From Thelonectria olida (taxonomy: Eukaryota; Ascomycota; Sordariomycetes; Hypocreales; Nectriaceae): 64,000 bases of DNA. The notes below the pieces were generated by a model, which made no database searches, had not been told where the DNA came from, and worked only from the letters and a program-made list of their open reading frames with translations. The stretch covers positions 370,326 to 434,325 of the forward strand of contig JAGPYM010000031.1 in NCBI GenBank assembly GCA_020736575.1, written 5' to 3'. The position numbers were made by a program, and so were the translations under genes. Below are positions 1 to 11,169 of the stretch, in pieces. Every line of letters begins with the position of its first letter. Within the stretch, counting starts at the first letter, position 1.

Positions 1-938
1 CGTCAAGGATACAACAGACACTCACGCCCGTGTCGAGCTTCATACGAAGAGCAAGACTATTACGGTGCCCCGAGACTCTCTGGCTTTCAAGAACAAGATG
101 ACTGGAGCTACGATTGATATCAACACTCGTGGCCGAGGTGGTCATGGAGGCGGTATGGGCCGAGGCGGAGATAGAGTGGCAGGTTGGCAGGGAGGATCCC
201 GAACTCCTATGGCTAGTGGAGGTTCTGACCGTGTCCCTGCCTGGGGATCACGAAGTAAGTGTTTCAGTCCCACTGGCAATATTGCATCTCTAACGACTCA
301 TAGCACCGGCACAAGGTGGACGTACACCAGCGTGGAAAGCGCAAGACATGTCTGGAGCCAGAACTCCTGCTTGGGCAGATGGATCCCGCACAGTCAACCC
401 CTACGACGGCAGCCGCACGGCTTACGGCGCTGGTTCGCGCACTCCTGCTTGGCAGTCAGGAGCGAAAACCCCAGCTCCTGGGGATGCGTTTGGTGCTGGA
501 TCACGAACTCCTGCATATGGTGGAAGTGATAGTTGGAACTCTGGTGCCAAGACTCCTGCTTATGGTGTTTCCGCTCCTACCCCTGGAGCTAGTGGAAACG
601 ACTCGTGGGGCTACACTCCAGGAGCTTCATCTGGTGCGTATGATGCTCCTACTCCTGGCGGCCCTCTCCTGGGTGCTCCTACCCCTGGTGCAATGAATGC
701 TCCCACGCCAGGTGCCTACTCGGCTCCTACTCCGGCGGCCATGAATGCTCCTACTCCTGGAGGAGGCTACCAGGGCGATTGGTCTGGTAATTCGGCCCCT
801 ACGCCCGCAGCCGGTGCACCTACGCCGGCCGCGTACGGAAGCAGTGGCTACTATGGAGCTCCCACCCCGGCGGCTTACGGAGGGGCACCGGAGACTCCTG
901 CGGCTACGGGCCCCAGATACACGGATGATGACGATTGA
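1..938 (+). CDS. SPT5: Transcription elongation factor SPT5, C-terminal part
   Basis: This is the 3' part of the gene for SPT5, which with SPT4 forms the DSIF complex that rides on RNA polymerase II in the nucleus. The window enters mid-gene. Exons are 2..254 and 304..938, with an intron 255..303 (GTAAGT donor, CATAG acceptor). The first residues ([16 protein letters not shown]) look like the end of a KOW domain. The rest is the C-terminal repeat region: several G-S/A-R/K-T-P-A units, then about eight APTPG/APTPA units, ending in an acidic DDDD tail. Such TP-containing repeats are the known phosphorylation targets of Bur1/CDK9-type kinases. The stop is TGA at 936..938. Identity is secure for the family; only the 5' part is missing because of the window edge. 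Confidence 0.9.
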
Positions 939-1456
939 ACTGTCGGTTGAGTCGAGGGCAAGGGACTTGCTCCACAGAGGGAAGCTGCAATAATGGCGTT
1001 TTGGGAGGATTTGTATAATAGATTATCATAAGCAGATTGTCGTCAAACTCGGTTTGAGAAATGGATGGCTGCGTCTGTGACCAAAAATGAAGTCGGGGTC
1101 GATTGGCAGGTCTTGATTTGGGTCTGTTGTGCAGTATGAATATAGGAAGGCTAACTGGCTAAACAACAATTGCATATTTGAATTCTAATTGTTCCATATC
1201 TAATTGATCAATTGTAGCCTTTCAGCGCAATGAGCGCTCCCATGCTGATGCTGTCATGAGATCCGTGAATTGCCGGTCCTTATCGATACCAAGCCCCTCG
1301 GCCTAAACACCAAAAAAGTCGGCGAGGGCCATTTCAACAAAACATCAAAGAATCGAACTGTACAACGCTGGCCTAACACCCCCCGAGGTGGTCAATTTAT
1401 TGCCCATCTTTCCAATTGAATTCGAAACAGTCGATTTACGAGAGCCCATACACAAG
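939..1456. other. Intergenic: SPT5 3' end and upstream of next gene
   Basis: Region of 518 bases between two plus-strand genes. It should hold the SPT5 3' UTR and the promoter of the next gene. I see no convincing coding stretch. AT-rich runs around 1140-1215 may be terminator or promoter material, but no motif stands out. Confidence 0.6.
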
Positions 1457-2047
1457 ATGGCATATTCACAACGACTACAGCAACTTCTCCTCGAGTGCAT
1501 CCATCGAGTCCCACCTTCAATCCATCCATCCGCCGTACGAACCATCTCCACCACAGCTTCTAGACGCGCCGCTCCCACTTCAAAGCCCTCTCCTCCGCGG
1601 AACGACTCTTCTCCCCGACCCAAAGGCACGCGCGTCATCCGTCCAGCCTCAACGCCCCGAGCATCCTCCCCTTCGTCCACACCCGCTCTACAAGCCTCCC
1701 CAGCGCAAGAGGCCATTCGCGCCGCCGAAGCCCGCGAATCAGCTCTCCGGGCTGCGAGGCTGCGACGTGCGAACCAGAGACAGGAGGATGCGCTCGAGGA
1801 GCATATGAAGAAGGAGGCGAAGAAGGAGTATACGAAGAAGTACAACACGGCGGCGAGGAAATGGGTTTCGAGCATCATTGCGCTGCCGATATTTTTCGTA
1901 ACGAGTTATTATCTGTTTGATCGATGTGAGTACTGCGGACTGCGGAAAACGGAAGAAAGAAACAGAGGGGAGATTGCTGACTGAACATGTGCAGTGGCGT
2001 TAGGGAATGCGCAAAAGACGATGCCGAGAGGAGAGGAGGAAGAGTAG
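1457..2047 (+). CDS. Small probable mitochondrial single-pass membrane protein
   Basis: Two exons, 1457..1925 and 1995..2047 (GTGAGT donor, GCAG acceptor), give 173 residues. The first ATG (1457) is preferred because the frame upstream has only a GTG. The N-terminus (residues 1-45) is rich in Arg, Ser and Thr with no acid beyond one Glu, as in mitochondrial presequences. A Ser/Pro-rich low-complexity stretch follows (45-85), then an Arg/Glu/Lys-rich, probably coiled-coil segment (90-135), then one hydrophobic helix (WVSSIIALPIFFVTSYYLF, about 138-156), and a short acidic tail after the intron. I do not recognise a named family. Mitochondrial inner-membrane location is inference from the presequence-like start and the helix. 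The minus-strand frame over the same bases is a shadow. Confidence 0.7.
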
Positions 2048-2679
2048 AGTGATGACGACGAGACGGGAAGCTTCAAGTTTCGCCTCTTGCTGGTCTACTT
2101 TGAGTACGGACCGCCATCAATAAGATCTTTCACACAGCTCGAAGGTAGCTGTCGCTGAGGAGACTCCCCAACATGCAACAGAGGTTAGATGTCCATGTCT
2201 TGGATAACGCCTTGTAGCAGATGATGTGGTCTCCGCCTCAAGGATATCCCCGACGGTTCATGCCGTGAGGTTCTGCTACTTCTTTGGCGCCCTCGCATCA
2301 CAGGAGTTCGACCACCATGTTCCGCACTGAAAGCGACAGCATCAGGACCAATTATGGCGAGAACAACGACGGCGCCACGAGAGGCAAATCGAGACTATGA
2401 TCAGGGAGTGATTGTGGCCTGAATAACGTGTACGATACCTGTTACAACAGTAAAGGAAACGATCTATGATATATTACTCTCGAACTTGTGATTGTCGCCT
2501 GGAAACAGGTACTTGAGGTGGCCAAGACCTGGTCGAGAAGGGTATCGTGGTCTATCTCAAATGAAGGGCTATCCAACAACGCTCAAACCTGGGCGATTCA
2601 TGCCTTCCGCCCAATACACCGCTTGGTGTTTTTCTCAATAATACCTCAATCATAAACTCCAAAACTCCCAAGGGCGCTT
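2048..2679. other. Convergent intergenic region
   Basis: 632 bases between two convergent genes, so it should hold both 3' UTRs. Scattered AT-rich stretches (2460-2490, 2640-2665) could serve 3'-end formation. A minus-strand open frame across 2552-2851 continues past the permease stop only in another frame and shows no family resemblance, so I give it no gene. Confidence 0.6.
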
Positions 2680-4380
2680 CTACCTGTACCTGAACTTGGT
2701 AACTGAGGTCCCATCCGCTAGAACACGAGTTTCCTCCTCTAATGTGCATCCTCGCCAGCGAGGAATCGCAATTGTCCAGAGATACCAATAAACAACTCCC
2801 ACGACAAAACTTGAAATATCTGTTAGCAAGCAGTTGGTACCAAGTCGGCAAATGACATACATGGTAAATCCCACAAGGGCATATGTGGCGTAAAACATGC
2901 CATTGTCTGGACGATTTGGAGGACGGAAGAAAGGCGCCGCGAGAAGTCCCACGGCCAGGACGATCTTGACGACAATCGCGGGCGTCCAGGCTTTGAACGG
3001 CCTTTTGAGATCAGGCCGTTGGAAGCGAAGCTTGAGAAGACCGACGGCTATGGCGAGGCTGATGAGCTCGCCGGCGTAGCCCTCAACTTCAAGAATGAAG
3101 GAGTAGACTGCCCCTGACGGAGGGAGGATGATGACGAGCGTGGAGGGTATGTAGTTGACGAGGAAGCCACCCAGAGGGGACCCGAACGGCTGCGACGAAG
3201 ACAGAATGTGTCCGAAAGGAAGAAAACCCTGTCTCGCAATTTCTTGCTTGATTCGGGCCATGGCGAATGCCACAACCATGACGTTTCCGCCCGCCGAGAG
3301 GGCAACGGCCAGGGGCAGAACTCTCCGTCCAACCTGCTCACCAAACAATCGCTCGAAGAAGAGGGCGGCAATGAGCTCCCCGCTGTCTCGAATCTCGTCA
3401 AGGGGAACGACGAGGAAGTAGGCGACGTTGATGAGGAAGTACATGCTGCACGCCGTGGCGAGCGCTGTCAAGGCGACCGATCGCAGAGTCCGGACGGGAT
3501 CCTTCACTTCGTTCAGGACATTGCTGACGTTGTCGAGACCCGCGTACGAGTAGAAGACCTTGAACAGGGCTGTCGATATGGTGCCCCAGTTCCAGCTGCT
3601 GTCTTCCCAGAGGTGCTCCCAGGAGAGCTGGTGTCTCGTTTCGACGATGGAGTCGGTGTCGGGACGGAAGAGGACGACGTAAACGCCAGAGAGGATCATG
3701 AGGATGATGACTCCGATCTTGATCCAGCCAAGGACGTTTTGGACCTTGATGCCGGTTTTCGGGAAAACGCTGTGTGTCACTGTTATCACGCTGAGGAGGC
3801 CGACGGCCAAGCCCTTGGACACAAAGCCGCTTGGATGGTGCACTCCAAGGGCGAAGAGCACATAGCGGCTGAAGACGACGCAGTTGCTCGCCGTGAACCC
3901 TAGGAACATAGCGTACAGCGCATACAGCGTCGAAGCTAGCAGCCGCGGCCGTCGGTACGTAAACTCGAGATAGACCTTTGTGCCGCCAGACCGCGGCAGC
4001 ATGCACCCGTACTCGAGGGCCACGGCCAGCCCGCAGGCGGCGATGACGGCGCCGACGACCCACAGCGACAGCGCGAGGCCGACGCTGCCGACGGACTGGG
4101 CGATGGCGCCGGGAGTGGCGAAGATGCCGCTGCCGACGACGCGCGAGATGGCGAGGATGTAGGCGCTCTGCCAGGTGAGGGTGCGGCCGAGGGGGGACGT
4201 CTCGGGGAGGACGTCGTCTTCGACGGCGCGCGAGGGCTGTGTGTTGCCGACGCCAATGTCGCCTTCGTCGATGGACGTTGACGAGGATGATGCTCTGTCG
4301 TCTTTGGCGAGGCTGGAGTGTGAAGGGTTGCGGTTCTGGGCTTGGAGGAGGCTTTCGCGTTCTGGATCTGAAGCCGCCAT
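2680..4380 (-). CDS. MUP1-type high-affinity methionine permease (APC/LAT family)
   Basis: A plasma-membrane amino-acid permease with about 12 membrane helices; the family relatives Mup1/Mup3 of yeast import methionine and cysteine with protons. The long first exon is 2861..4380 (ATG at 4380). I infer an in-frame 51-nt intron at 2810..2860 (GTATGT donor, TGCTAAC branch site, TTTCAAG acceptor), because removing it turns an odd helix break into a clean helix; the second exon is 2680..2809, total 549 residues. A hydrophilic Ser-rich N-terminal tail (residues 1-65), a likely ubiquitination/sorting region, precedes the first helix, which carries the APC glycine motif (SRVVGSGIFATPG). The helix 3 region (EYGCMLPRSGGTKVYLEF) is typical of the Mup1 branch. 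Substrate is inferred from the family. Confidence 0.85.
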   Translation of the reverse strand: MAASDPERESLLQAQNRNPSHSSLAKDDRASSSSTSIDEGDIGVGNTQPSRAVEDDVLPETSPLGRTLTWQSAYILAISRVVGSGIFATPGAIAQSVGSVGLALSLWVVGAVIAACGLAVALEYGCMLPRSGGTKVYLEFTYRRPRLLASTLYALYAMFLGFTASNCVVFSRYVLFALGVHHPSGFVSKGLAVGLLSVITVTHSVFPKTGIKVQNVLGWIKIGVIILMILSGVYVVLFRPDTDSIVETRHQLSWEHLWEDSSWNWGTISTALFKVFYSYAGLDNVSNVLNEVKDPVRTLRSVALTALATACSMYFLINVAYFLVVPLDEIRDSGELIAALFFERLFGEQVGRRVLPLAVALSAGGNVMVVAFAMARIKQEIARQGFLPFGHILSSSQPFGSPLGGFLVNYIPSTLVIILPPSGAVYSFILEVEGYAGELISLAIAVGLLKLRFQRPDLKRPFKAWTPAIVVKIVLAVGLLAAPFFRPPNRPDNGMFYATYALVGFTMYVICRLGTNCLLTDISSFVVGVVYWYLWTIAIPRWRGCTLEEETRVLADGTSVTKFRYR

Positions 4381-5251
4381 TTTGATTACTTACACGGCGT
4401 AGTTTGACGTGTGAGCTGAGATAGGACGAATTCTGAAGTTGAGGGACAGATTATCGCATTTTATATATGCCCCTCGATATATTATGCTTACTACATGCTC
4501 AACCACAAGACACATGTCATCCGAGCGTTCCACGGCTCGCCGTGGGCGTAGGATGCAGCTTCGTCAGGCGTGATGCGGATTGCGCGATCGAGCTACGGCA
4601 CGCGGGAGTGTGGGTGGGCGATCCTCGACGCAGCAACGCCCCAAAAGCAACAAGGGTCTGTTTTGCGTCATCCCGTTGACTGACGTGGGGGGGATCATGC
4701 ATCCAAGACATTTATTGCAGAATAGGCAAGTATGAAGAGACGTGATATTGATCAGTCGTGTTGTGATGCCGAGGAAGCCGACCTTGCTGCGAGGATTACG
4801 GATGGGAATGAGGATGCTGGATAAGAAGTCCTAGATCTCTCCGATATAGAGAACTACCCAGGTAAGCATATAAACACTGGACGTTGCGCGTTTCACTACG
4901 GAGGATTAATAATAAGTAGGAAATGCGTGACTTGCAGCTCTTGTGTCGGCACTCCCACTTTATGTAAACGTCATGTGCTTAGATACCCTTTTATCTACTT
5001 TAGTTACCAAGAACTTCCATTTCCTATTAAGTACCTTTTTATTTTATTTACTTGCTGTCTTCGCAAATATCCAGTTTATCTCATTGCTTCTCATTCCGAG
5101 CCCCCATATCATGTCAACACTGTCTGGTTCGTTTTGCGAATTCTTCATCCTACTTTATTCATAGAAATATCAAGGCATAGACTAGTGTAAAGAGTCCAGA
5201 GTCTTTTCGTACATACTGCACACCGGATAGCTATGTGCTTCCCTTACTCAA
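4381..5251. other. Intergenic: permease promoter and 3' side of F-box gene
   Basis: 871 bases between the start of the permease and the stop of the F-box/ankyrin gene, both minus strand. Bases near 4450-4490 are TATA-like and lie 70-110 bases upstream of the permease ATG. The part from 4970 to 5170 is T/A-rich with weak plus-strand frames of low-complexity hydrophobic residues, which I read as non-coding. Confidence 0.5.
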
Positions 5252-5930
5252 CTACAATGCGCCCCAACACTTAGTCCATCCTCCCGTCTCCTTTGCTTTT
5301 CCACCATCATTATCAACAACGTCGCAATCTGCCCCAGCTGATTCCAACAACGAAGCCAAATCATCGTGTCCAAATCGACGACTCACATGCAAAGCCGTCC
5401 AGCCGCGGTACCCTTGGATATTCGGTGCTGCGCCGGCTTCCAACAGACGCGAAGCCATCGACGTGTGGCCGTAGCGAGATGCTAGCATCAGAGGCGTCCA
5501 GCTTTGCGAGCTGATTGGGGATACGTTTGCTCCGGATGAGAGGAGAGTGTGAACGCATGACGAGCAACTCTTTCTCACTGCCACGTGCAGCGCGGTTTCT
5601 CCTTGGGCATCCGCCCTATCGAGTGGTGGTCGATGCTGGAGCAGACACTCCATCAAATCGTGTCGACAACTCGCGACGGCCTTGTGAAGGTAGAGTTCGG
5701 GCGCATCGGAGATCTCCATTTCATTTGCGATTTCTTTCACAATGTACGGCGCGCATACCGTGTTGAAATGGCAACACGTCTGACGGAGGCTCAAGAGGTC
5801 GTGCTTGGAGAGGGACTAACGAATCATCAGCGCTCTTACGTTGGCATATAGCCTGACTACTTGAAGGGTTTACCGTGACAATTAGCTGCTGAAGCTCTAT
5901 CGGGATCTTGGCAAGAAATGAGTGATGCAT
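5252..5930 (-). CDS. Small F-box and ankyrin-repeat protein
   Basis: Two exons, 5874..5930 and 5252..5815, joined across a 58-nt intron (GTAAAC donor, CGTTAG acceptor), give 206 residues. The join is needed to complete an F-box: the 19-residue first exon ends in IPIELQQLIVT and the second continues SLSKHDLLSLRQTC, the usual P-x-E-L ... D-L-L-x-L-R-x-x-C pattern. Four to five ankyrin repeats follow (about residues 55-195), with clear G-x-T-A-L-H and G-x-x-P-L-x-L-A cores. F-box proteins recruit targets to SCF ubiquitin ligases through Skp1, with the ankyrin repeats as target-binding surface; the target here is unknown. The 206-aa size is small. It could be one of the many fast-evolving fungal F-box/ankyrin genes, and lies next to an NLR-like gene. 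Confidence 0.8.
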
Positions 5931-6608
5931 CGTGGACTGGATAATTAAATGTGACGAGATGATTTTTGAAGTGTTGTAGATATCTGTACCTCCCCTCGTA
6001 TTTAAATATCCAAGACCATGGCTGTTCTACTTTTCGCCTATCAAGTCCCTATCATGATACTTATGCAGACTCGAGTTTGACTCACAAGCCATGTCAGGAA
6101 CAAACCAATGAAGCCATCTCGTCCGCTCATGTCCCCCGAGGTCACGGCCGGGGCCGACGCTCCAAGTGGGGGATGACACTGCGTCAGCTTACGTTCAGCC
6201 AGCCATTTTCCTGGGGAAATGATACGGCAGCTTAGTTTCGAGCTTCAGCTCCTGCGGGAATATGCTCTGATTGGATGGATTGGGGGAAACTATTCGCTCA
6301 CTGGCAGAAGAGGCGTATACAGGTCGCAGCTGAAGTCTACGGTAGCGTCCACTTACATGAAGTGGTGCCTTGTCTTTTTCAAGGAACGGGCAACAGAGTG
6401 AAAAAGAGCGCCTGGTAAGCTTTATCTACAAGTGAGAAATCAACAAAAACTAGTTTCTTGAGCCAGCCCGCTGGCCATTTAGAACATAACTGCCTAGTCT
6501 ATGTATGGCCGCATAGTGCATGGAGTATGATGTGATGTTGGAAGTATTTCCGTGTTTGCAAAGTATTGACAAGAGTTGTTTCGAGGACCGGCGCTCGTTG
6601 CTCGCTTA
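5931..6608. other. Intergenic, nothing recognised
   Basis: 678 bases: promoter of the F-box/ankyrin gene and 3' UTR of the NLR-like gene. No coding stretch or RNA gene is convincing. Confidence 0.5.
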
Positions 6609-9600
6609 TTAACACGCAGATAGATATTCGGGCGAAAACCCAAGAATCAAGATCTGTCCAGAGGCGCTGCCGATTGCAATTTTGGAACCCCTTACAGAAA
6701 CCGCGCCGTCAGGTGTCAAGCAAAGCCTGGTCCTTGGCCGATACTCGGCCGGTAGCCAAAGGATGCTCTGCGCATCCCGTATGATCCAGTTGTAGTCGGC
6801 GCTTACTCCGTAACCCTCCAGGCGAGGTTGCGATGCTGAGTTCAGATCGAGCCTAAATATGCCTCGATTCGTCTGAAGATGTGAGGAGACTGGATCGAAG
6901 GTTTGCACAACAACGTTGTTGAACTCTCCGGATGTCTCGCATATTCGGATGTATTTCTCCTTTGCCATGTCCCAGACACTGATCGTCTCATTCATCGATG
7001 ATTCCACAAGCCAGAGGCTGTCATCTGAAAAGGTTAACGATCGAGAGACCACTGTACTCGGGCGTTTGAATGCATATAAGAATTGCCATGTAGTTGGATC
7101 CCAGAACGTAATCACCCGCCGGCCCCCTGCTGCTAGGTAGCGGCCGTTCCTGGAGAATGTAACAGACGAGAATGTATCCCCACCGTTCCCGAGCTTTTGG
7201 ATGCAATTTTTGCATTTCCAGTCCCAGACCTTAATTTGCGTTCCAGAAAGCCAAGGCGTGTAAACAAGCCAGCGATTATCATGCGAGAATGTAATCGCTC
7301 CGGGTTCATCTCTAAGCGTCTGCACTTTGGCTCCTGTCGCTGTTTCCCAGACCACAATACGTTCACCCCAGGTTGCTAGCAAGAGACTGTTTGGTGAGAA
7401 TGTAAATGAAGAAGAGTATACGCCAGTGTTAAGTGTCTGTACACACTCCCCAGTCTCAGAATCCCACAGTTTGATCTGACGTTGACAGGCTGATGCAACA
7501 AAACTGCCATTGGGAGAGAACGAGATAGAGAGAACTTCTTTGGTGTGGCCCTTGCACCCCTCTTTTCCTTGATCAATCTGAGCCTCGTTCATGCTGGTTA
7601 GATCCCGCATTTCGATCGTTTGCATATCTGTTGATGCAAGCAAGTGACCGGCAGGCGTAACCGCAACCGACAACGCTCCGTTCTGAAATTGCTGGATGCA
7701 TCTCTGAGTTGCCATGTCCCAGACCTTGATATGCGAAGAACTAGACGTAAAGAGGTGGCCATACTGTGAAAATGCAAATGAGGAAACGCCATGGCCAGTC
7801 TGGATCTCCTGTAGTCGCTTGCCCGTGGTCGGATCACAGAGCACGATTTTGTCGTTTTCCGATACAGCCAGTTTATTGTCAGGAGAGAATGTGACCAAAC
7901 AATATAAGAGGCAATCGAGCACCATAATTCTAAGACAGATTCCTTTTCTTGGGTCCCAGAGTGTGACTGCCCAGTTTGAAGACATCGATGCAAGGAAGTG
8001 GCCGTCCTGGGAGAATGCAACCGAAGTGACACAGCGAGTGTGTTTCTCAAGCGTCCGGATGGAAGTGCCTGTTCTAGGGTTCCAGAGTTTGATCGTTCCA
8101 TCCACAGATCCTGACGCAATCAAGTTGCTGTCTTGAGAGAATGCAACCGACACGACCGAATGAGTGTGCCCCTCAAGCGTCCATATGCATTTTGCCGTTT
8201 CTGCGTCCCAGACTTTGACCATGCGATCCCCCGAAGCGGATGCAATCCGGTAATCAGTTCCTGAGAAGGCGATTGATTGAATGTAATAGGTATGGCCTCT
8301 GAGTGTTTGTATGCATTCCCCGGTAACCACATCCCAGATCTTGGCTGTCCGGTCCATAGATGCTGATGCCAGTAGACGACCGTCATGCGAGAACGCAATC
8401 GAGGTGATAGGTTTGGGATGGCCTTCAAGAGTGTTTATACCCTGACGCCAATTGTCTTGCATGGCGGGTTTCATGGATATCCATTCTGGCTCCTCTCCTT
8501 TGTAGATTTGTCTCGTGATACTGCGAGCTGGGCTGAACACAAGTGCTGAATCGTAGACTTGAAGAGGACTGTTTTCGATTCCCCATCCGTGATATCGAAT
8601 GAATTGACTTTCGTCTCGGACTAGGTTGGCGAGCTGAGATGCGTGGCTCTAAAGCACTAGTTAGTGACGATGATTCTCCATGTTGGAACACGAGCTCAAC
8701 CTGAAGGAATCGATCCAGCTCCCTCATTGATAGTATCCCAACTGACATGCTCTTCATATGGCCAAGAGCCTCCAGCCAGTAAAGGTATTTCTCGCGTAGA
8801 AATCGGTGGATAGGTCCATGATCCTCTGACTCATTGTTCCGGGCAATAGAGCCACAGCCCATCAAGTGGCCGACCCAATGGACACATGAATAACGCAGAC
8901 ACGCCAACGGGTCTGCGGCCGCAAGTTCGGTTCCATTGGACAGAGGCCCAAGGGACATGATATCCCGCCGAAGCGTTCTGTTCATGATCCGCAGCGAACT
9001 CAAGAAAATTGCATGGTGTTGTTTTTCTCTCGCGTAAGATGGAAGAGCCATAGGCGAGTCCATCAGAAACTGCTTCGCCGAATCGTGCACGAAGTAGATG
9101 GTTCGGTTTTGAAACCTCAGGAACGAGCCACATAGGTCTACAATTTCTTCCAACGCCTTATCGCTATCGGGAATCTTCTCCTCTAAAGGCCTGAGTTCGT
9201 CGAACGTGATAGGTCGGAAGACGGTCAACATGATGGCAATGATTCGTTGGTAGAAGGCAGAGTAGTCATCTTGCTGGTCGCATACTTGTTGAATCATTCG
9301 TCCGTAAAGAGGATTAAGCCCAGTTGGAAAAGCACCCAGTTGCTTCAAGACTGCCCATCCCGGGGTATCCTGGAGCATCTGGCATGCTAAGGCCACCCAT
9401 AGAAATGTGTTCTGTGCCTTTGAGGAAAAATGTTTCTGAACAGCCTGTGTTGTTTTGGGACTGTACTTCTTCCTCTTGGTCAGGCGATTCACCTTGTGCC
9501 GAATGTATGAGTTGACAGCCTCAGAGATGGCCGTTTCCTTGAGCTCCAAGCATAACTTCATCTTCTGCGGAGCGGTATCGAGAATCTCAATGATTCTCGG

Positions 9601-11169
9601 CCAATTGCGACTGGAGATAATCCACTTGGTTCGAGGCGATGACGATGACTCGCTGACGACGAAATGGAGAAGCTCCTGCAGGCCTACCTTGCATTCATCA
9701 AGTGCATCGATAATCAGGTATGTGTCACGTGAGCGCAACTCTGTCAAGACATCAGTGAAGATTGCGCATATCGTCGACCAGGCGTTGACGCCCTCAAATA
9801 GCGCTTTGCCAGCTGTGTCGTGCTCCCTCCGGATATGGGAAAGTAGGGATGGCTCTTGCTTCGCCAGGAGGTAGAGGAGGCCGCGGAGTACAGAGGTGGC
9901 GGTATTTGTCCGTTCATCGCCCGCCTCGCAGAAAAAGTATGACATGAGCCTGTTGGAGGCCGTGTCTTTTAGTTTCGTGTGAGGGCTCAATTTGTTGATG
10001 ATGCCGCAAACCAGCATTGTCTTGCCCTTGCCGGGATCGCCTTTGATCCAGAGCAGGCGGCCCTCTTCGTCGTGATTGTACCATTGTCGGAACTCGGGGC
10101 TCGTGAGGATCCAGCGGTATGAGTCTTCTAGCAGCCCGCCCTTAGTCTCCATGATACGTTTCATGTCAATCTGGGGGTCCGTCACCCGGAGGTCGGCGAG
10201 GCAGCGTCTATCGTCATCGTGATCTCCTAACAGGCGCTCGTTAGCTAGGGGTAAGGATGATGAAGTGGAAATCACATGTCTTAGGGATGGCGGATGCATC
10301 GAATTAATAACTGGGCGTGAACAAACTAACTTTGTACGTGATTGTTGGTTACTATTTCAGCAATATTGTTAGCTTCTATTGTGACTTTCCTTGCGCCTAT
10401 CTCTATAATCTTGACATCTGATGGCTCAATCGTCTCCCCTGTCTTGCCAATCTCGATCTTCTTCCTTCCCCCTTGGATCCTTAGACTTTGGGAACTCACC
10501 ATTGCCAAAATGCATGTCTCCGGTCATGTTCCCAGTTGGTGCAAACCAAGGGCCAGCCACATGGTTCTGAGTGCCAAAAACAACACTTTGACTGCCGGCA
10601 CCAGAATTGGTCGCGCTGTTCACATTCCCTTGGCCATAATGGGCGATGCTGGCGGTCCTCTCTTCGAAATCCGAATCAGAGAGTGAAGGCTCGATCTGCG
10701 CCATCTCTTTCATAGCGTTTGTCAATTCCTCCACTTGGTGCTGAGTTGCCGTCTGAAACACACGATGACATGTTAAGGTGGTCACATCCTTTAAGATATC
10801 GCCCATGAGCGACTCAACCCGGCCCTTTTTGCCCATCTTAAGCACAAGCATCCGATACGTGGAAACTACAGGCTTGTCTTTGGACTCGGAGATCTTCAGG
10901 AAGATATCTTTCAGTTGTCCGATTCTTTTGTGGCAGTCGTCAACAAGGACTTTGAGCGCTTCTGGATCGTCGCCTTCCACGTTCATGGGGTCTATGGCGT
11001 GGTCTTTTGCACCTTGAAGTGTTTTCTCAATGAGTGGAAGGTGTTTTCCCACTGTATGGAATGCTTTGGGTAGCCTAGGGAGATCCTTGATTGAGTCATA
11101 CGCCCGAATGATGGTGTCGGCGATACTGATGATGCCAGCGATCAGGCCGAAGATTTCGAGTCCTGACAT
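6609..11169 (-). CDS. NLR-like NACHT-WD40 protein with SesA-like N-terminus
   Basis: A STAND-class signalling ATPase of the kind that drives fungal nonself recognition and regulated cell death. Exons: 10500..11169, 8701..10226 and 6609..8648, about 1411 residues. Intron 2 (8649..8700) is certain, as joining its sides restores the known NACHT-to-WD40 linker (...RFLQ/SHASQLANLV...). Intron 1 starts at a perfect GTGAGT (10499); its acceptor is either TTAG at 10227 (branch site GCTAAC just before; preferred) or at 10326 (adds 33 residues); both keep frame. Domains: helical SesA-like N-terminus (1-160); Gly/Asn/Gln-rich stretch (179-223); NACHT with Walker A GDPGKGKT (about 286-293) and Walker B LIIDALDE (about 394-401); WD40 repeats from about 807 to the end, roughly 12-14, several degenerate. 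Alternative: exon 1 as a separate 247-aa gene ending at 10426, less likely. Confidence 0.88.
10500..10635 (-). other. Gly/Asn/Gln-rich linker, candidate amyloid signalling motif
   Basis: Residues about 179-223 of the NLR-like protein. The segment repeats short G-x-x-N-S-x and G-S/T-Q-x units (for example GNVNSATNSGAGSQ, then GTQNHVAG and TGNMTGDMHFGN). It has almost no charged residues and alternates small/polar with hydrophobic positions. Fungal NLRs and their partner proteins carry short amyloid motifs (HET-s type, sigma, PP) of this general composition. Which class this is, or whether it forms amyloid, cannot be told by eye. Confidence 0.45.

Noticed and set aside
2552..2851. 99-codon minus-strand frame at the permease 3' end
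   Set aside because: It overlaps the permease second exon and intron in another frame and shows no similarity.
3208..3903. 231-codon plus-strand frame antisense to the permease
   Set aside because: It is a mirror of the GC-rich permease coding strand, has no domain, and the minus-strand protein is clearly conserved.
10326..10508. 60-codon minus-strand frame with alternating beta-like pattern downstream of the NLR first exon
   Set aside because: It lies inside intron 1 and begins across the donor site; similarity to a HET-s-like pattern is superficial.
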